A DNA stretch of 60,273 bases from an uncultured Muribaculaceae bacterium (GTDB lineage: Bacteria; Bacteroidota; Bacteroidia; Bacteroidales; Muribaculaceae): NCBI GenBank assembly GCA_910586595.1, contig CAJUJB010000015.1:1-60273 (forward strand), read 5' to 3'. Shown here in pieces: positions 34,476 to 43,343 of this stretch (positions are counted from its first letter, which is position 1; each line of letters begins with the position of its first letter). Position numbers and translations under genes: made by a program. The notes beneath the pieces were generated by a model. It did not search any database, was not told the origin of the DNA, and saw only the letters and a program-made list of their open reading frames with translations.

Positions 34476-36455
34476 ATGATGAACCGCACTAAACTTACTA
34501 TACTTGCCATGGCTCTGGGATCGCTCGGAGCCATGGCTTCGACCCATACAGCCGTACTCCGTGCCGACAAGCCCGGAGCAGTGGTCCAGCCTACCATGTA
34601 CGGCATTTTCTTTGAAGACATCAACTATGGTGCCGATGGTGGCCTCTATGCAGAGATGGTTAAGAACCGTTCTTTCGAGTTCCCACAGGCTCTGCTGGGC
34701 TGGCGTGCCTACGGAAGCGTTGAAGTGCTCGACGACGGCCCATTCGACCGCAATCCGCATTATGTGCGCCTCCTTCCGGCTAGCCACGGCGAGAAGCACA
34801 CCGGCATCGAGAACGAAGGTTACTTCGGCGTGACGGTGAAAAAAGACTCTGTCTACCGTTTTTCGGCTTGGCTGCGCGCACCTCAGGGTGGCTCTCCACG
34901 CATCCGTGTGGAGCTCTGCGACCCCGCCTCAACCGGCGAGACTCAGGTCTACGCTGCGCAGACCATCGACGTCACTTCCGGTGAGTGGAAGAAATATACT
35001 GCCGAGCTCAAGCCTTGGCAGGGCTTCGACAAGGGCGTCCTCCGCGTATATCTTGCCAAGCCCGATAAGACTCCGGTCGACATCGAGCACGTATCTCTCT
35101 TCCCCGCAAATACGTGGAAGGGCCGTGAGAATGGTCTGCGTACCGACCTCGCGCAGGCCCTCGCCGACCTGAAGCCGGGTGTGTTCCGTTTCCCCGGCGG
35201 CTGTATAGTCGAGGGCACCGAGCTCCCCGACCGTTACCAGTGGAAGAACACCGTCGGCCCGGTGGAGAACCGTCCTACCAACCTCAACCGCTGGCTCTAC
35301 ACCTTCCCCCATCGCCTCTTCCCCGACTATTATCAGTCGGGAGGCCTCGGATTCTTTGAGTATTTCCAGCTGAGCGAAGACATTGGCGCCGAGCCCCTGC
35401 CTGTGCTCAATGTAGGCCTCGTATGCCAGTACCAGAACAATGACCTGCATGCCCACGTGCCTGCCGACAGCCTACGTCAGTATATCGACGACGCCCTCGA
35501 CCTCATCGAGTTTGCCAACGGCGACACAACTACCACCTGGGGCGCCCTCCGCGCAGAGCTGGGCCATCCCGCGCCATTCAATCTCAAGGTCATGGCCATC
35601 GGCAACGAGCAGTGGGGCCCTGAGTACGTCGAGCGCCTCGAGCCATTTATAAAAGAACTGAACGCCAAGCATCCCGAGATCAAAATCATCGGCTCGTCGG
35701 GCCCCGACTCGGAAGGCGATAAATTCGATTACCTCTGGCCCGAGATGCGTCGCCTTGGCGCCGACCTCGTCGACGAGCATTTCTACCGTCCTGAGTCGTG
35801 GTTCCTCTCGCAGGGTACACGTTACGACAGCTATCCCCGCAAGGGCCCGAAAGTATTTGCTGGCGAATATGCCTGCCATGGAAAAGGCAAGAAATGGAAC
35901 CACTTCCACGCAGCCCTGCTTGAAGCAGCCTTCATGACCGGTCTCGAGCGCAACGCCGATGTTGTGCACATGGCTACCTACGCGCCTCTCTTCGCGCACG
36001 TCGAAGGTTGGCAGTGGCGCCCCGACATGATCTGGTTCGATAACTCCCGCTCTATGCGCACATCGAGCTATTACGTACAGCAGCTCTACGCCCACAACCC
36101 TGGCGAGCGCGTACTGCCTCTTACTCTCGATGGCAAGCCCATTGCTGGTCTTGACGGTCAGGACGGTCTTTTCGCAAGTGCTGTGTCCGATGGCTCCGAC
36201 ATTATCGTCAAGGTCGCCAACACCTCGGATGAGGCCCGCGATTTCGCCCTCGACATCAAGGGTGTGAAGGCCAAGCAGCCATTCACCACCCTCACCGCAA
36301 CCCGCCTTACCGCACCGGAAGGTGACGCCGAGAACAGCCTCGATAATCCCGGCTTGATCGCGCCCGTAACCACCGTGGCCGACATCGACGTAACCAAAGA
36401 GTGGTCGGTGTCGCTGCCTCCGATGTCATTCACCGTTTACCGATTCTCACGATGA
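34476..36455 (+). CDS. Alpha-L-arabinofuranosidase, GH51 (long form)
   Basis: The protein has 659 residues with a signal peptide (MMNRTKLTILAMALGSLGAMA). The family start QPTMYGIFFEDINYGADGGLYAEM is followed by a CBM4-like inserted sandwich (about 80-205). The barrel carries RFPGGCIVEG, GNEQWGPEY (acid/base Glu near 376) and VFAGEYACHG (nucleophile Glu near 464). A C-terminal beta-sandwich ends the chain. It removes alpha-L-arabinofuranose. The stop TGA overlaps the next start (ATGA), indicating translational coupling to the BNR_4 gene. Confidence 0.92.
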   Translation: MMNRTKLTILAMALGSLGAMASTHTAVLRADKPGAVVQPTMYGIFFEDINYGADGGLYAEMVKNRSFEFPQALLGWRAYGSVEVLDDGPFDRNPHYVRLLPASHGEKHTGIENEGYFGVTVKKDSVYRFSAWLRAPQGGSPRIRVELCDPASTGETQVYAAQTIDVTSGEWKKYTAELKPWQGFDKGVLRVYLAKPDKTPVDIEHVSLFPANTWKGRENGLRTDLAQALADLKPGVFRFPGGCIVEGTELPDRYQWKNTVGPVENRPTNLNRWLYTFPHRLFPDYYQSGGLGFFEYFQLSEDIGAEPLPVLNVGLVCQYQNNDLHAHVPADSLRQYIDDALDLIEFANGDTTTTWGALRAELGHPAPFNLKVMAIGNEQWGPEYVERLEPFIKELNAKHPEIKIIGSSGPDSEGDKFDYLWPEMRRLGADLVDEHFYRPESWFLSQGTRYDSYPRKGPKVFAGEYACHGKGKKWNHFHAALLEAAFMTGLERNADVVHMATYAPLFAHVEGWQWRPDMIWFDNSRSMRTSSYYVQQLYAHNPGERVLPLTLDGKPIAGLDGQDGLFASAVSDGSDIIVKVANTSDEARDFALDIKGVKAKQPFTTLTATRLTAPEGDAENSLDNPGLIAPVTTVADIDVTKEWSVSLPPMSFTVYRFSR

Positions 36456-37735
36456 ATCTCCGTCACCTTATACTTGCCCTTCTGGCAACCTCGGCCCTCT
36501 CGCTTCACGCCCTCCAGGTGCGTGAGGTGAAAGTTGCCGAGGGCTACGCCGCCACATCTGTCAATACAGCTGTATTCCGTGGAAGCTCACTCGTATCCGA
36601 TAGCCTCCACCAGTACATAGCTTATTATGATCCCGACGGCAGGGTAGTGGTGGGCAGCCGCTCGCACGGATCCGATGAGTGGACTCTCCATACTACCCAG
36701 TATAAGGGAAATGTGGCCGACGCGCACAATGTCATCTCTCTCGGCATCGATGGCTCCGGTCGCCTGCATCTTTCGTTTGACCATCACGGCCATCCGCTCA
36801 GATATTGTCGTGCCATAGCTCCGGGCAGCCTTGACTTCGGCCCCCTCGAGGCTATGATAGGCGATGACGAGAGCGATGTCACTTATCCCGATTTCTACAC
36901 CTTGGCCGACGGCGACCTCCTTTTCGTCTACCGCTCGGGTGCTTCGGGCCGAGGCAATCTGGTGATGAACCGTTACTCAACCGCTGCGGGCACATGGAGC
37001 CGCGTCCACTCAGTGCTGATCGACGGCGAAGGCGAGCGCAATGCCTATTGGCAGATGTGCACAGCCAGCGACGGCACCATACATCTCTCCTGGGTCTGGC
37101 GTGAGACATGGCTGGTGGAAACTAACCACGATCTGTGCTATGCGCGTTCGCGCGACGGAGGTCGTACTTGGGAGCGTAGCGACGGCACCCCTTACCGTCT
37201 GTCCATCACAGCAGCAGACGCCGAGGTTGCAGTTGCCGTGCCTCAGAACTCCGAGCTCATCAACCAGACATCCATGAGCGCCGACGCCAACGGAAATCCG
37301 TATATCGCAACATATTGGCGTGATGCCGACAGCTCCGTGCCCCAGTATCGCCTCGTGTGGCATGACGGTTCTTCCTGGCAGACCTCTACCGTGGGGCGCC
37401 GCACGCAGCCGTTCTCTCTCAGCGGAGGCGGCACGAAAATGATTCCGATTGCACGTCCGGTGGCTGTCTGTGGCCCCGATGGTGTGAAGATGGTTTTCCG
37501 CGACGCCGAGCGGGCATCCCGTATCAGCGTGGCGTCGTTGCCGGCTGGCTCGTCGGAGTGGACTATCACCGACATCACCCCTTATAGTGTTGATGCCTGG
37601 GAGCCGACCTTCGACCGCACATTGTGGAATATGACTGGCCGTCTTCATATCTTCGCCCAGCCTACCCATCAGGGCGACGGCGAAAAAGTTGTCGAGGGTG
37701 CTGCCCCGACTCTGATTAGCGTAATTGAACTCTAA
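36452..37735 (+). CDS. BNR_4 beta-propeller enzyme, GH145/PL27-like
   Basis: The protein has 427 residues with a signal peptide (MNLRHLILALLATSALSLHA). The seven-bladed propeller opens with TSVNTAVFRGSSL and contains HNVISLGIDGSGRLHLSFD, the DHHGHPLRYCR motif and RNAYWQM, marks of the BNR_4 family. Characterised members cut L-rhamnose-alpha-1,4-D-glucuronic acid (GH145 hydrolases and PL27 lyases) or ulvan (PL24/PL25). The locus carries GH105 and KduI/KduD, which need an unsaturated uronate, and no other lyase, so a PL27-type lyase activity is plausible. The upstream frame from 36401 is discarded because 36452 starts the signal peptide and overlaps the GH51 stop as ATGA. Confidence 0.75.
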   Translation: MNLRHLILALLATSALSLHALQVREVKVAEGYAATSVNTAVFRGSSLVSDSLHQYIAYYDPDGRVVVGSRSHGSDEWTLHTTQYKGNVADAHNVISLGIDGSGRLHLSFDHHGHPLRYCRAIAPGSLDFGPLEAMIGDDESDVTYPDFYTLADGDLLFVYRSGASGRGNLVMNRYSTAAGTWSRVHSVLIDGEGERNAYWQMCTASDGTIHLSWVWRETWLVETNHDLCYARSRDGGRTWERSDGTPYRLSITAADAEVAVAVPQNSELINQTSMSADANGNPYIATYWRDADSSVPQYRLVWHDGSSWQTSTVGRRTQPFSLSGGGTKMIPIARPVAVCGPDGVKMVFRDAERASRISVASLPAGSSEWTITDITPYSVDAWEPTFDRTLWNMTGRLHIFAQPTHQGDGEKVVEGAAPTLISVIEL

Positions 37736-37748
37736 CATTATCATACCC

Positions 37749-40700
37749 ATGACTGTTTTTAAGAAGTTATTCCTGCTCGGCGCCTTTCTGGCAGCAGCGG
37801 TGACCGCCCCGGCGGCCAAGCCCGCGGCTGTGGAGGCGCCCATGGTGCAGGGTGAGCGTTGGCTCGACACCGAAGGCAATCCCATAAACGCCCACGGTGC
37901 CGGCATGCTCTATCACAATGGAAAATATTATCTCTACGGAGAGTACAAGGTGGGAAAAACCATTCTTCCGGAGTGGGCCACCTGGGAGTGCTACCGCACC
38001 GACGTCACCGGCGTAGGCTGCTATTCCTCTCCCGACCTCCGCAACTGGACGTTCGAAGGCGTTGTCCTCAAGGCTGAGGATAATCCCGACAGCGACCTCC
38101 ATCCTTCCAAGGTGCTCGAGCGCCCGAAGGTGGTATATAACCCCAAGACCGGTAAATTCGTGATGTGGGCCCATGTCGAGAGTGCCGACTACTCCAAGGC
38201 GGCTGCCGGCGTGGCTGTCAGCGATTCGCCCACAGGCCCCTTCAAATACCTCGGAAGTTTCCGCCCCAACAATGCCATGAGCCGCGACCAGACTGTCTTT
38301 GTCGATGACGACGGCCGCGCATATCAGTTCGCATCCTCGGAGAGCAACCAGACAATGTACATCAACGAGCTAACCGACGATTATCTCCGGCCCACCGGAC
38401 GTTATACCCGCAATTTCATCGGAGCCAGCCGCGAGGCACCCGCCGTATTCAAGCGCAACGGCAAGTACTATGTGCTCACATCCGGTTGCTCTGGCTGGGA
38501 TCCCAACAGCGCCCAGATTGCCGTGGCCGACTCTATAATGGGTGAATGGACCGTGATCGGCGATCCCTGCCGTGGCCCCGAGGCTGAGAAGACCTTCTAT
38601 GCTCAGAGCACATATGTGCAGCCCGTCCATGGCAAGGAAGACTGTTACCTCGCCCTCTTCGACCGCTGGAACAAGACCGACCTTGAAAACTCACGCTATG
38701 TATGGCTGCCCATCGTCTGGGAAGGCGATACCCCCACTATTCCCTGGCGCGAGACCGTGAATTTCGACGGTTTCGCCGATAAGGGCCGCTTTGAAGCTGG
38801 CACTGGTGCCTTCATGCTCAACGGTGAGCCTTTCGTTGTGAAGGCTGCCGAGCTCCACTATCCCCGTATCCCCCGCGAGTATTGGGATCACCGCATCAAG
38901 ATGGTCAAGGCCCTCGGCATGAACACCGTATGCCTCTATGTATTCTGGAATGCTCACGAGCCCAAGCCCGACCAGTTCGACTTCGAAGGCCAGAACGACC
39001 TCCGCGAATTTATCAAGCTCTGCGCCGCCAACGACATGAAGGTCATCCTTCGCCCCGGCCCATATGTATGCGCCGAGTGGGAGATGGGTGGTCTGCCCTG
39101 GTGGCTCCTGAAGAAGAAAGATATTCGTCTCCGCGAGCAGGATCCTTACTTCCTTGAGCGCGTCGACAATTTCCAGAAAGCCGTGGCTGCCCAGGTGGGC
39201 GACCTCACTGTGGCCGACGGTGGCCCCATCATCATGGTGCAGGTTGAGAATGAGTACGGCTCCTACGGCATCGACAAGCCTTATGTTGCCGACATCCGCG
39301 ATATGCTCCGCAAGAATTTCGGCCAGGATGTTGCCCTCTTCCAGTGCGACTGGTCGTCGAACTTCCTCAACAACGGTCTGCCCGACCTGACCTGGACTAT
39401 CAACTTCGGCACCGGTGCCGACATCGACTCGCAGTTCGCGCCCCTACGTGCGGCTCGCCCCGACAGCCCCCTCATGTGCTCTGAGTTCTGGAGCGGATGG
39501 TTCGACAAATGGGGTGCCAACCACGAGACACGTCCTGCAGCCGACATGATCGCCGGCATCGACGAGATGCTCTCGAAAGACATCTCTTTCAGCCTCTACA
39601 TGACTCACGGTGGCACAAGCTTCGGCCACTGGGCAGGTGCCAACTCGCCCGGTTTCGCGCCCGACGTCACCTCTTACGACTACGATGCCCCTGTGAATGA
39701 GCAGGGTGCCCCCACTCCCAAGTATTGGGCGCTCCGCGAGGCCATGGCGCCTTACACCAAAGGCAAGCAGGCTGCTGTGCCCAAGGCTATCCCCACCATC
39801 TCTATTCCCCGCTTCGCCTTCACCGAGGTAGCTCCTCTCTTTGGCAATCTCCCCGAGGCCAAGACCGACGCGGCTATCCGCACCATGGAGGAATATGACC
39901 AAGGTTTCGGATCAATTCTCTACCGTACCGTTCTCCCGGCAGTTGCCGATGGTGCCGTCCTTACCGTAAACGATGCGCACGACTTTGCCCAGGTATTTGT
40001 CAACGGCAAGTATATCGGCAAGCTCGACCGCCGCATGGGTGAGAAGGAACTCGAGCTCCCCGCTTGCGCTAAAGGTGATACAATCGACATCCTCGTTGAA
40101 GCCATGGGCCGCATCAACTTCGGCCGCGCGATCAAGGACTTCAAAGGTATAACCGACAACGTTACCGTAACCGAGACCCGCGATGGTCACGACTTCGTGT
40201 GCGAGCTCAAGAACTGGCAGGTATACAATCTCCCCGATGAATATGCCTTCTATACCGCTATGGACTTCAAGCCTGTGGCATCGTATAATAATGGCGAGCT
40301 CCCCCGCGGCGTTTACCGCGCGACCTTCAACCTCAAGAAGCCCGGCGACACCTTCCTCAATTTCGAGACATTCGGCAAAGGCCTTGTCTATGTCAACGGT
40401 CACCCCATGGGCCGCATCTGGGATATTGGCCCGCAACAGACCCTCTATATGCCCGGCCCCTGGCTCAATAAGGGCGAGAACGAAGTGCTCGTGTTCGACA
40501 TCGTCGGCCCGCGCGAAGCTGCTTCGGAAGGTCTCCGCGAGCCTATCTACGACCGCCTCCCCTACAAGCGCCGCAAAGCCGGTGGCGAAGCTCCCGCAGT
40601 GGCTGAGCTTACTCCCGCAGTCTCGGCAGCCTTCGAGGGTGGCAATGGTTGGAAACAGATCGACTTCCCCGCTCCCGCCAAAGGCCGTTACCTCATCCTT

Positions 40701-41027
40701 GAGGCCCTCGACGCACACGATGGCGGCGACGCCGTGGCTATCGCCGAGATGTATGTGCTCGATGCCAAAGGCGAGCGCATGCCACGCGAAGGCTGGAATG
40801 TTGAATATGTCTCAACCGAGGATACTGACGGCGTGAACCGCACTGCCGACAAGATCTTCGACCTCCAGGAGTCGACATACTGGACTCCGGCCAAGGGTGT
40901 CAAGTTCCCCCACATGGTCATGATTGACCTCGGACGCCCCGTCACCCTCACCGCCATCCAGTATCTTCCCCGCATGGAGCCCGGTGCTCCAGGTGCCCTG
41001 AAAAACTTCAAGGTATATCTTAAATAA
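37749..41027 (+). CDS. GH43-GH35 fusion: galactanase-like plus beta-galactosidase, with discoidin-like tail
   Basis: This 1092-residue exported protein has a signal peptide (MTVFKKLFLLGAFLAAAVTA). Residues about 30-340 are a GH43 domain of the same subfamily as the protein at 21581 (WLDTEGNPINAHGAGM, YYLYGEYK, SREAPAVFKRNGKYYVLTSGCSG). Residues about 345-860 are GH35: LHYPRIPREYWDHRIKM, LRPGPYVCAEWEMGGLPWWL, VENEYGSYG (acid/base Glu near 500) and CSEFWSGWFDKWG (nucleophile Glu near 578), plus C-terminal jelly rolls. A discoidin/F5-8C-like domain (about 950-1092) ends the chain. GH35 removes terminal beta-galactose; the GH43 partner may act on the beta-1,3-galactan backbone or on arabinose. 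Joining them would couple de-capping and backbone trimming. The start is set by the signal peptide. Confidence 0.88.
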   Translation: MTVFKKLFLLGAFLAAAVTAPAAKPAAVEAPMVQGERWLDTEGNPINAHGAGMLYHNGKYYLYGEYKVGKTILPEWATWECYRTDVTGVGCYSSPDLRNWTFEGVVLKAEDNPDSDLHPSKVLERPKVVYNPKTGKFVMWAHVESADYSKAAAGVAVSDSPTGPFKYLGSFRPNNAMSRDQTVFVDDDGRAYQFASSESNQTMYINELTDDYLRPTGRYTRNFIGASREAPAVFKRNGKYYVLTSGCSGWDPNSAQIAVADSIMGEWTVIGDPCRGPEAEKTFYAQSTYVQPVHGKEDCYLALFDRWNKTDLENSRYVWLPIVWEGDTPTIPWRETVNFDGFADKGRFEAGTGAFMLNGEPFVVKAAELHYPRIPREYWDHRIKMVKALGMNTVCLYVFWNAHEPKPDQFDFEGQNDLREFIKLCAANDMKVILRPGPYVCAEWEMGGLPWWLLKKKDIRLREQDPYFLERVDNFQKAVAAQVGDLTVADGGPIIMVQVENEYGSYGIDKPYVADIRDMLRKNFGQDVALFQCDWSSNFLNNGLPDLTWTINFGTGADIDSQFAPLRAARPDSPLMCSEFWSGWFDKWGANHETRPAADMIAGIDEMLSKDISFSLYMTHGGTSFGHWAGANSPGFAPDVTSYDYDAPVNEQGAPTPKYWALREAMAPYTKGKQAAVPKAIPTISIPRFAFTEVAPLFGNLPEAKTDAAIRTMEEYDQGFGSILYRTVLPAVADGAVLTVNDAHDFAQVFVNGKYIGKLDRRMGEKELELPACAKGDTIDILVEAMGRINFGRAIKDFKGITDNVTVTETRDGHDFVCELKNWQVYNLPDEYAFYTAMDFKPVASYNNGELPRGVYRATFNLKKPGDTFLNFETFGKGLVYVNGHPMGRIWDIGPQQTLYMPGPWLNKGENEVLVFDIVGPREAASEGLREPIYDRLPYKRRKAGGEAPAVAELTPAVSAAFEGGNGWKQIDFPAPAKGRYLILEALDAHDGGDAVAIAEMYVLDAKGERMPREGWNVEYVSTEDTDGVNRTADKIFDLQESTYWTPAKGVKFPHMVMIDLGRPVTLTAIQYLPRMEPGAPGALKNFKVYLK

Positions 41028-41044
41028 CAGAAACATCCGCGAAA

Positions 41045-41077
41045 GCCGGGCCGCGCACAGCATCTGCGCAGCCCGGC
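41045..41077 (+). other. Hairpin between the GH43-GH35 gene and kduD
   Basis: GCCGGGC and GCGCA (41045-41057) pair with TGCGC and GCCCGGC (41065-41077) around a 7-base loop with one mismatch. No T-tract follows. It marks the boundary between the exported enzymes and the uronate-catabolism genes. Confidence 0.75.
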
Positions 41078-41106
41078 AATCGCCATAGATAAAAAACAGT
41101 GCAACT

Positions 41107-41901
41107 ATGGTAAATTTTTCGCTTGAGGGTAAAGTTGCCCTCGTCACAGGTGCCGCTTACGGCATCGGGCTTGCCATCGCCCGCGCATTTGCTGAGGCTG
41201 GCGCCAAGATTGTGTTCAATTGTTCTCGTCAGGAGACCGTAGACCGCGGTCTGGCCGCTTATAAAGAACTCGGCATTGATGCCAAAGGCTATGTGTGCGA
41301 CGTAACAGACGAAGAAGCCGTGCGTGCCATGGTGGCCGACATCGAGGCTACAGTAGGAACTATCGACATTCTTGTCAACAACGCCGGCATCATCAAGCGC
41401 ATCCCCATGGAGGAAATGGCTGTTGAAGATTTCCGCCGTGTAATCGATGTCGATCTCGTGGCTCCTTACATCTGTGCCAAAGCTGTCATTCCCGGCATGA
41501 TCCGCAAGGGCCATGGCAAGATTATCAACATATGCTCGATGATGAGCGAGCTCGGTCGCGAGACAGTCAGCGCTTACGCAGCTGCCAAGGGTGGCCTCAA
41601 GATGCTCACCCGCAACATCTGCTCTGAGTTCGGCGAGCACAACATCCAGTGCAACGGCATCGGCCCGGGCTACATAGCCACCGAGCAGACAGCTCCTCTT
41701 CGCGAGCGCCAGCCCGACGGAAGCCGCCATCCCTTCGATCAGTTCATCATCGCCAAGACTCCCGCAGGCCGCTGGGGTACACCCGAAGACCTCATGGGCC
41801 CGGCTGTATTCCTCGCATCTGACGCTTCCGACTTTGTCAACGGCCATGTGCTCTACGTCGACGGCGGTATTCTCGCCTACATAGGCAAGCAGCCCAAGTG
41901 A
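41107..41901 (+). CDS. kduD: 2-dehydro-3-deoxy-D-gluconate 5-dehydrogenase (SDR)
   Basis: The 264-residue short-chain dehydrogenase has the NAD-binding TGAAYGIG motif, NNAG at the cofactor site, the catalytic Ser in NICSMMSELG and YAAAK. It is cytoplasmic, with no signal peptide. KduD reduces 3-deoxy-D-glycero-2,5-hexodiulosonate to 2-keto-3-deoxygluconate, the step after KduI. The assignment is supported by the cluster with kduI, kdgK and eda. Gluconate 5-dehydrogenases are close relatives and cannot be fully excluded by motif alone. Confidence 0.85.
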   Translation: MVNFSLEGKVALVTGAAYGIGLAIARAFAEAGAKIVFNCSRQETVDRGLAAYKELGIDAKGYVCDVTDEEAVRAMVADIEATVGTIDILVNNAGIIKRIPMEEMAVEDFRRVIDVDLVAPYICAKAVIPGMIRKGHGKIINICSMMSELGRETVSAYAAAKGGLKMLTRNICSEFGEHNIQCNGIGPGYIATEQTAPLRERQPDGSRHPFDQFIIAKTPAGRWGTPEDLMGPAVFLASDASDFVNGHVLYVDGGILAYIGKQPK

Positions 41902-41911
41902 TGCATCTGCC

Positions 41912-43333
41912 ATGGAAGACGTTTTTTCATATATAATCGGACTCGGGGCCGCCGTGATGATGCCGGTGATCTTCACCGTGCTCGGCGTGTGCATAGGCAT
42001 CCGCCTCGGCGACGCCCTCAAGTCGGGTCTTAAGGTGGGTGTCGGCTTCATTGGCCTCTCCATCGTCACAGCCCTGCTTACATCGGCTCTGGGCCCGGCG
42101 CTCAATACCGTGGTCGACATCTACGACCTCCAGCTCAAAGTATTCGACATGGGCTGGCCGGCAGCTGCCGCTGTGGCCTACAACACTGCCGTCGGCGCAT
42201 TCATCATTCCGGTATGCCTTGGCGTCAACATTCTCATGCTGCTCACCAAGACAACCCGCACGGTCAATATCGACCTCTGGAACTACTGGCACTTCGCCTT
42301 TATCGGCGCTGTGATCTATTTCGCGTCCGACTCGCTGGCCTGGGGTTTCTTCGGCGCCATCATATGCTATATCCTCACCCTTATTTTGGCCGACATCACG
42401 GCTAAGAAATTCCAGGGCTACTACAAGGATATGGACGGTATCTCGATTCCTCAGCCTTTCTGCGCCGGTTTCGTTCCTTTCGCATGGGCCATCAACAAGG
42501 GCCTCGACAAGATTCCGGGCATCAACCGCCTCGAGATTGATGCCGAAGGCATGAAGAAGAAATTCGGCCTTCTCGGCGAGCCTCTCTTCCTCGGTGTGAT
42601 TGTAGGCATAGCCATCGGTTGCCTCACATGCCGCTCATGGGCCGAGATCGTTGATAAGATTCCCTATATCCTCGGCCTCGGTATAAAGATGGGTGCCGTG
42701 ATGGAACTTATTCCGCGCGTCACCGTCCTCTTCATCGAGGGCCTCAAGCCCATCAGCGATGCCACCCGCAGCCTGATCGCCCGCAAATTCAAGGGCGCCG
42801 ACGGTCTCAATATCGGCATGAGCCCCGCACTTGTCATCGGCCACCCGACGACCCTCGTGGTGTCGCTCCTGCTCATTCCCGTCACCCTCTTCCTCGCGGT
42901 TGTGCTGCCTGGCAACCAGTTCCTGCCTCTGGCTTCGCTCGCCGGTATGTTCTACGTCTTCCCCCTGGTGCTCCCCTTCACCAAAGGTAATGTGTTCAAA
43001 ACCTTTGTTGTCGGTCTGGTTGTGATGGTGCTCGGCCTGTATATGGTCACCAACCTCTCGTCGTGGTTCACCCTCGCTGCTAAAGATGTATACGCCGTCA
43101 CCGGCGACAGCGCCGTAGCCATCCCCGAAGGCTTCAGCGGCGGTAGCCTCGATTTTGCCGGTAGTCCGCTCGCCTGGGTCATCTTCCAGTGCACCGAAAA
43201 TCTCAAGTGGATCGGCTCGGGCCTCCTCGTTCTCATCACCATGGGCATGATGTGGTGGAACCGCGTCAATATTATCCGCAATCAGAAGCTCATGATTGAG
43301 CGTAATTCCGACGAACTTCAAACTATCGAATAA
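41912..43333 (+). CDS. Orphan PTS EIIC-GAT family membrane transporter
   Basis: The 473-residue integral membrane protein has about ten to twelve hydrophobic helices (MPVIFTVLGVCIGIRLGDAL, VGVGFIGLSIVTALLTSAL and others). It belongs to the galactitol-type PTS permease (EIIC-GAT) family, recognisable from the MSPALVIGHPTTLVVSLLL and FCAGFVPFAWAINKG regions. No EIIA or EIIB gene is near it, and Bacteroidales generally lack a sugar PTS. It therefore probably works as a secondary carrier or facilitator. Its place between kduD and kduI suggests a uronate intermediate as cargo (inference). The C-terminus is basic and cytoplasmic. Confidence 0.8.
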   Translation: MEDVFSYIIGLGAAVMMPVIFTVLGVCIGIRLGDALKSGLKVGVGFIGLSIVTALLTSALGPALNTVVDIYDLQLKVFDMGWPAAAAVAYNTAVGAFIIPVCLGVNILMLLTKTTRTVNIDLWNYWHFAFIGAVIYFASDSLAWGFFGAIICYILTLILADITAKKFQGYYKDMDGISIPQPFCAGFVPFAWAINKGLDKIPGINRLEIDAEGMKKKFGLLGEPLFLGVIVGIAIGCLTCRSWAEIVDKIPYILGLGIKMGAVMELIPRVTVLFIEGLKPISDATRSLIARKFKGADGLNIGMSPALVIGHPTTLVVSLLLIPVTLFLAVVLPGNQFLPLASLAGMFYVFPLVLPFTKGNVFKTFVVGLVVMVLGLYMVTNLSSWFTLAAKDVYAVTGDSAVAIPEGFSGGSLDFAGSPLAWVIFQCTENLKWIGSGLLVLITMGMMWWNRVNIIRNQKLMIERNSDELQTIE

Positions 43334-43343
43334 TTCTCATCGT

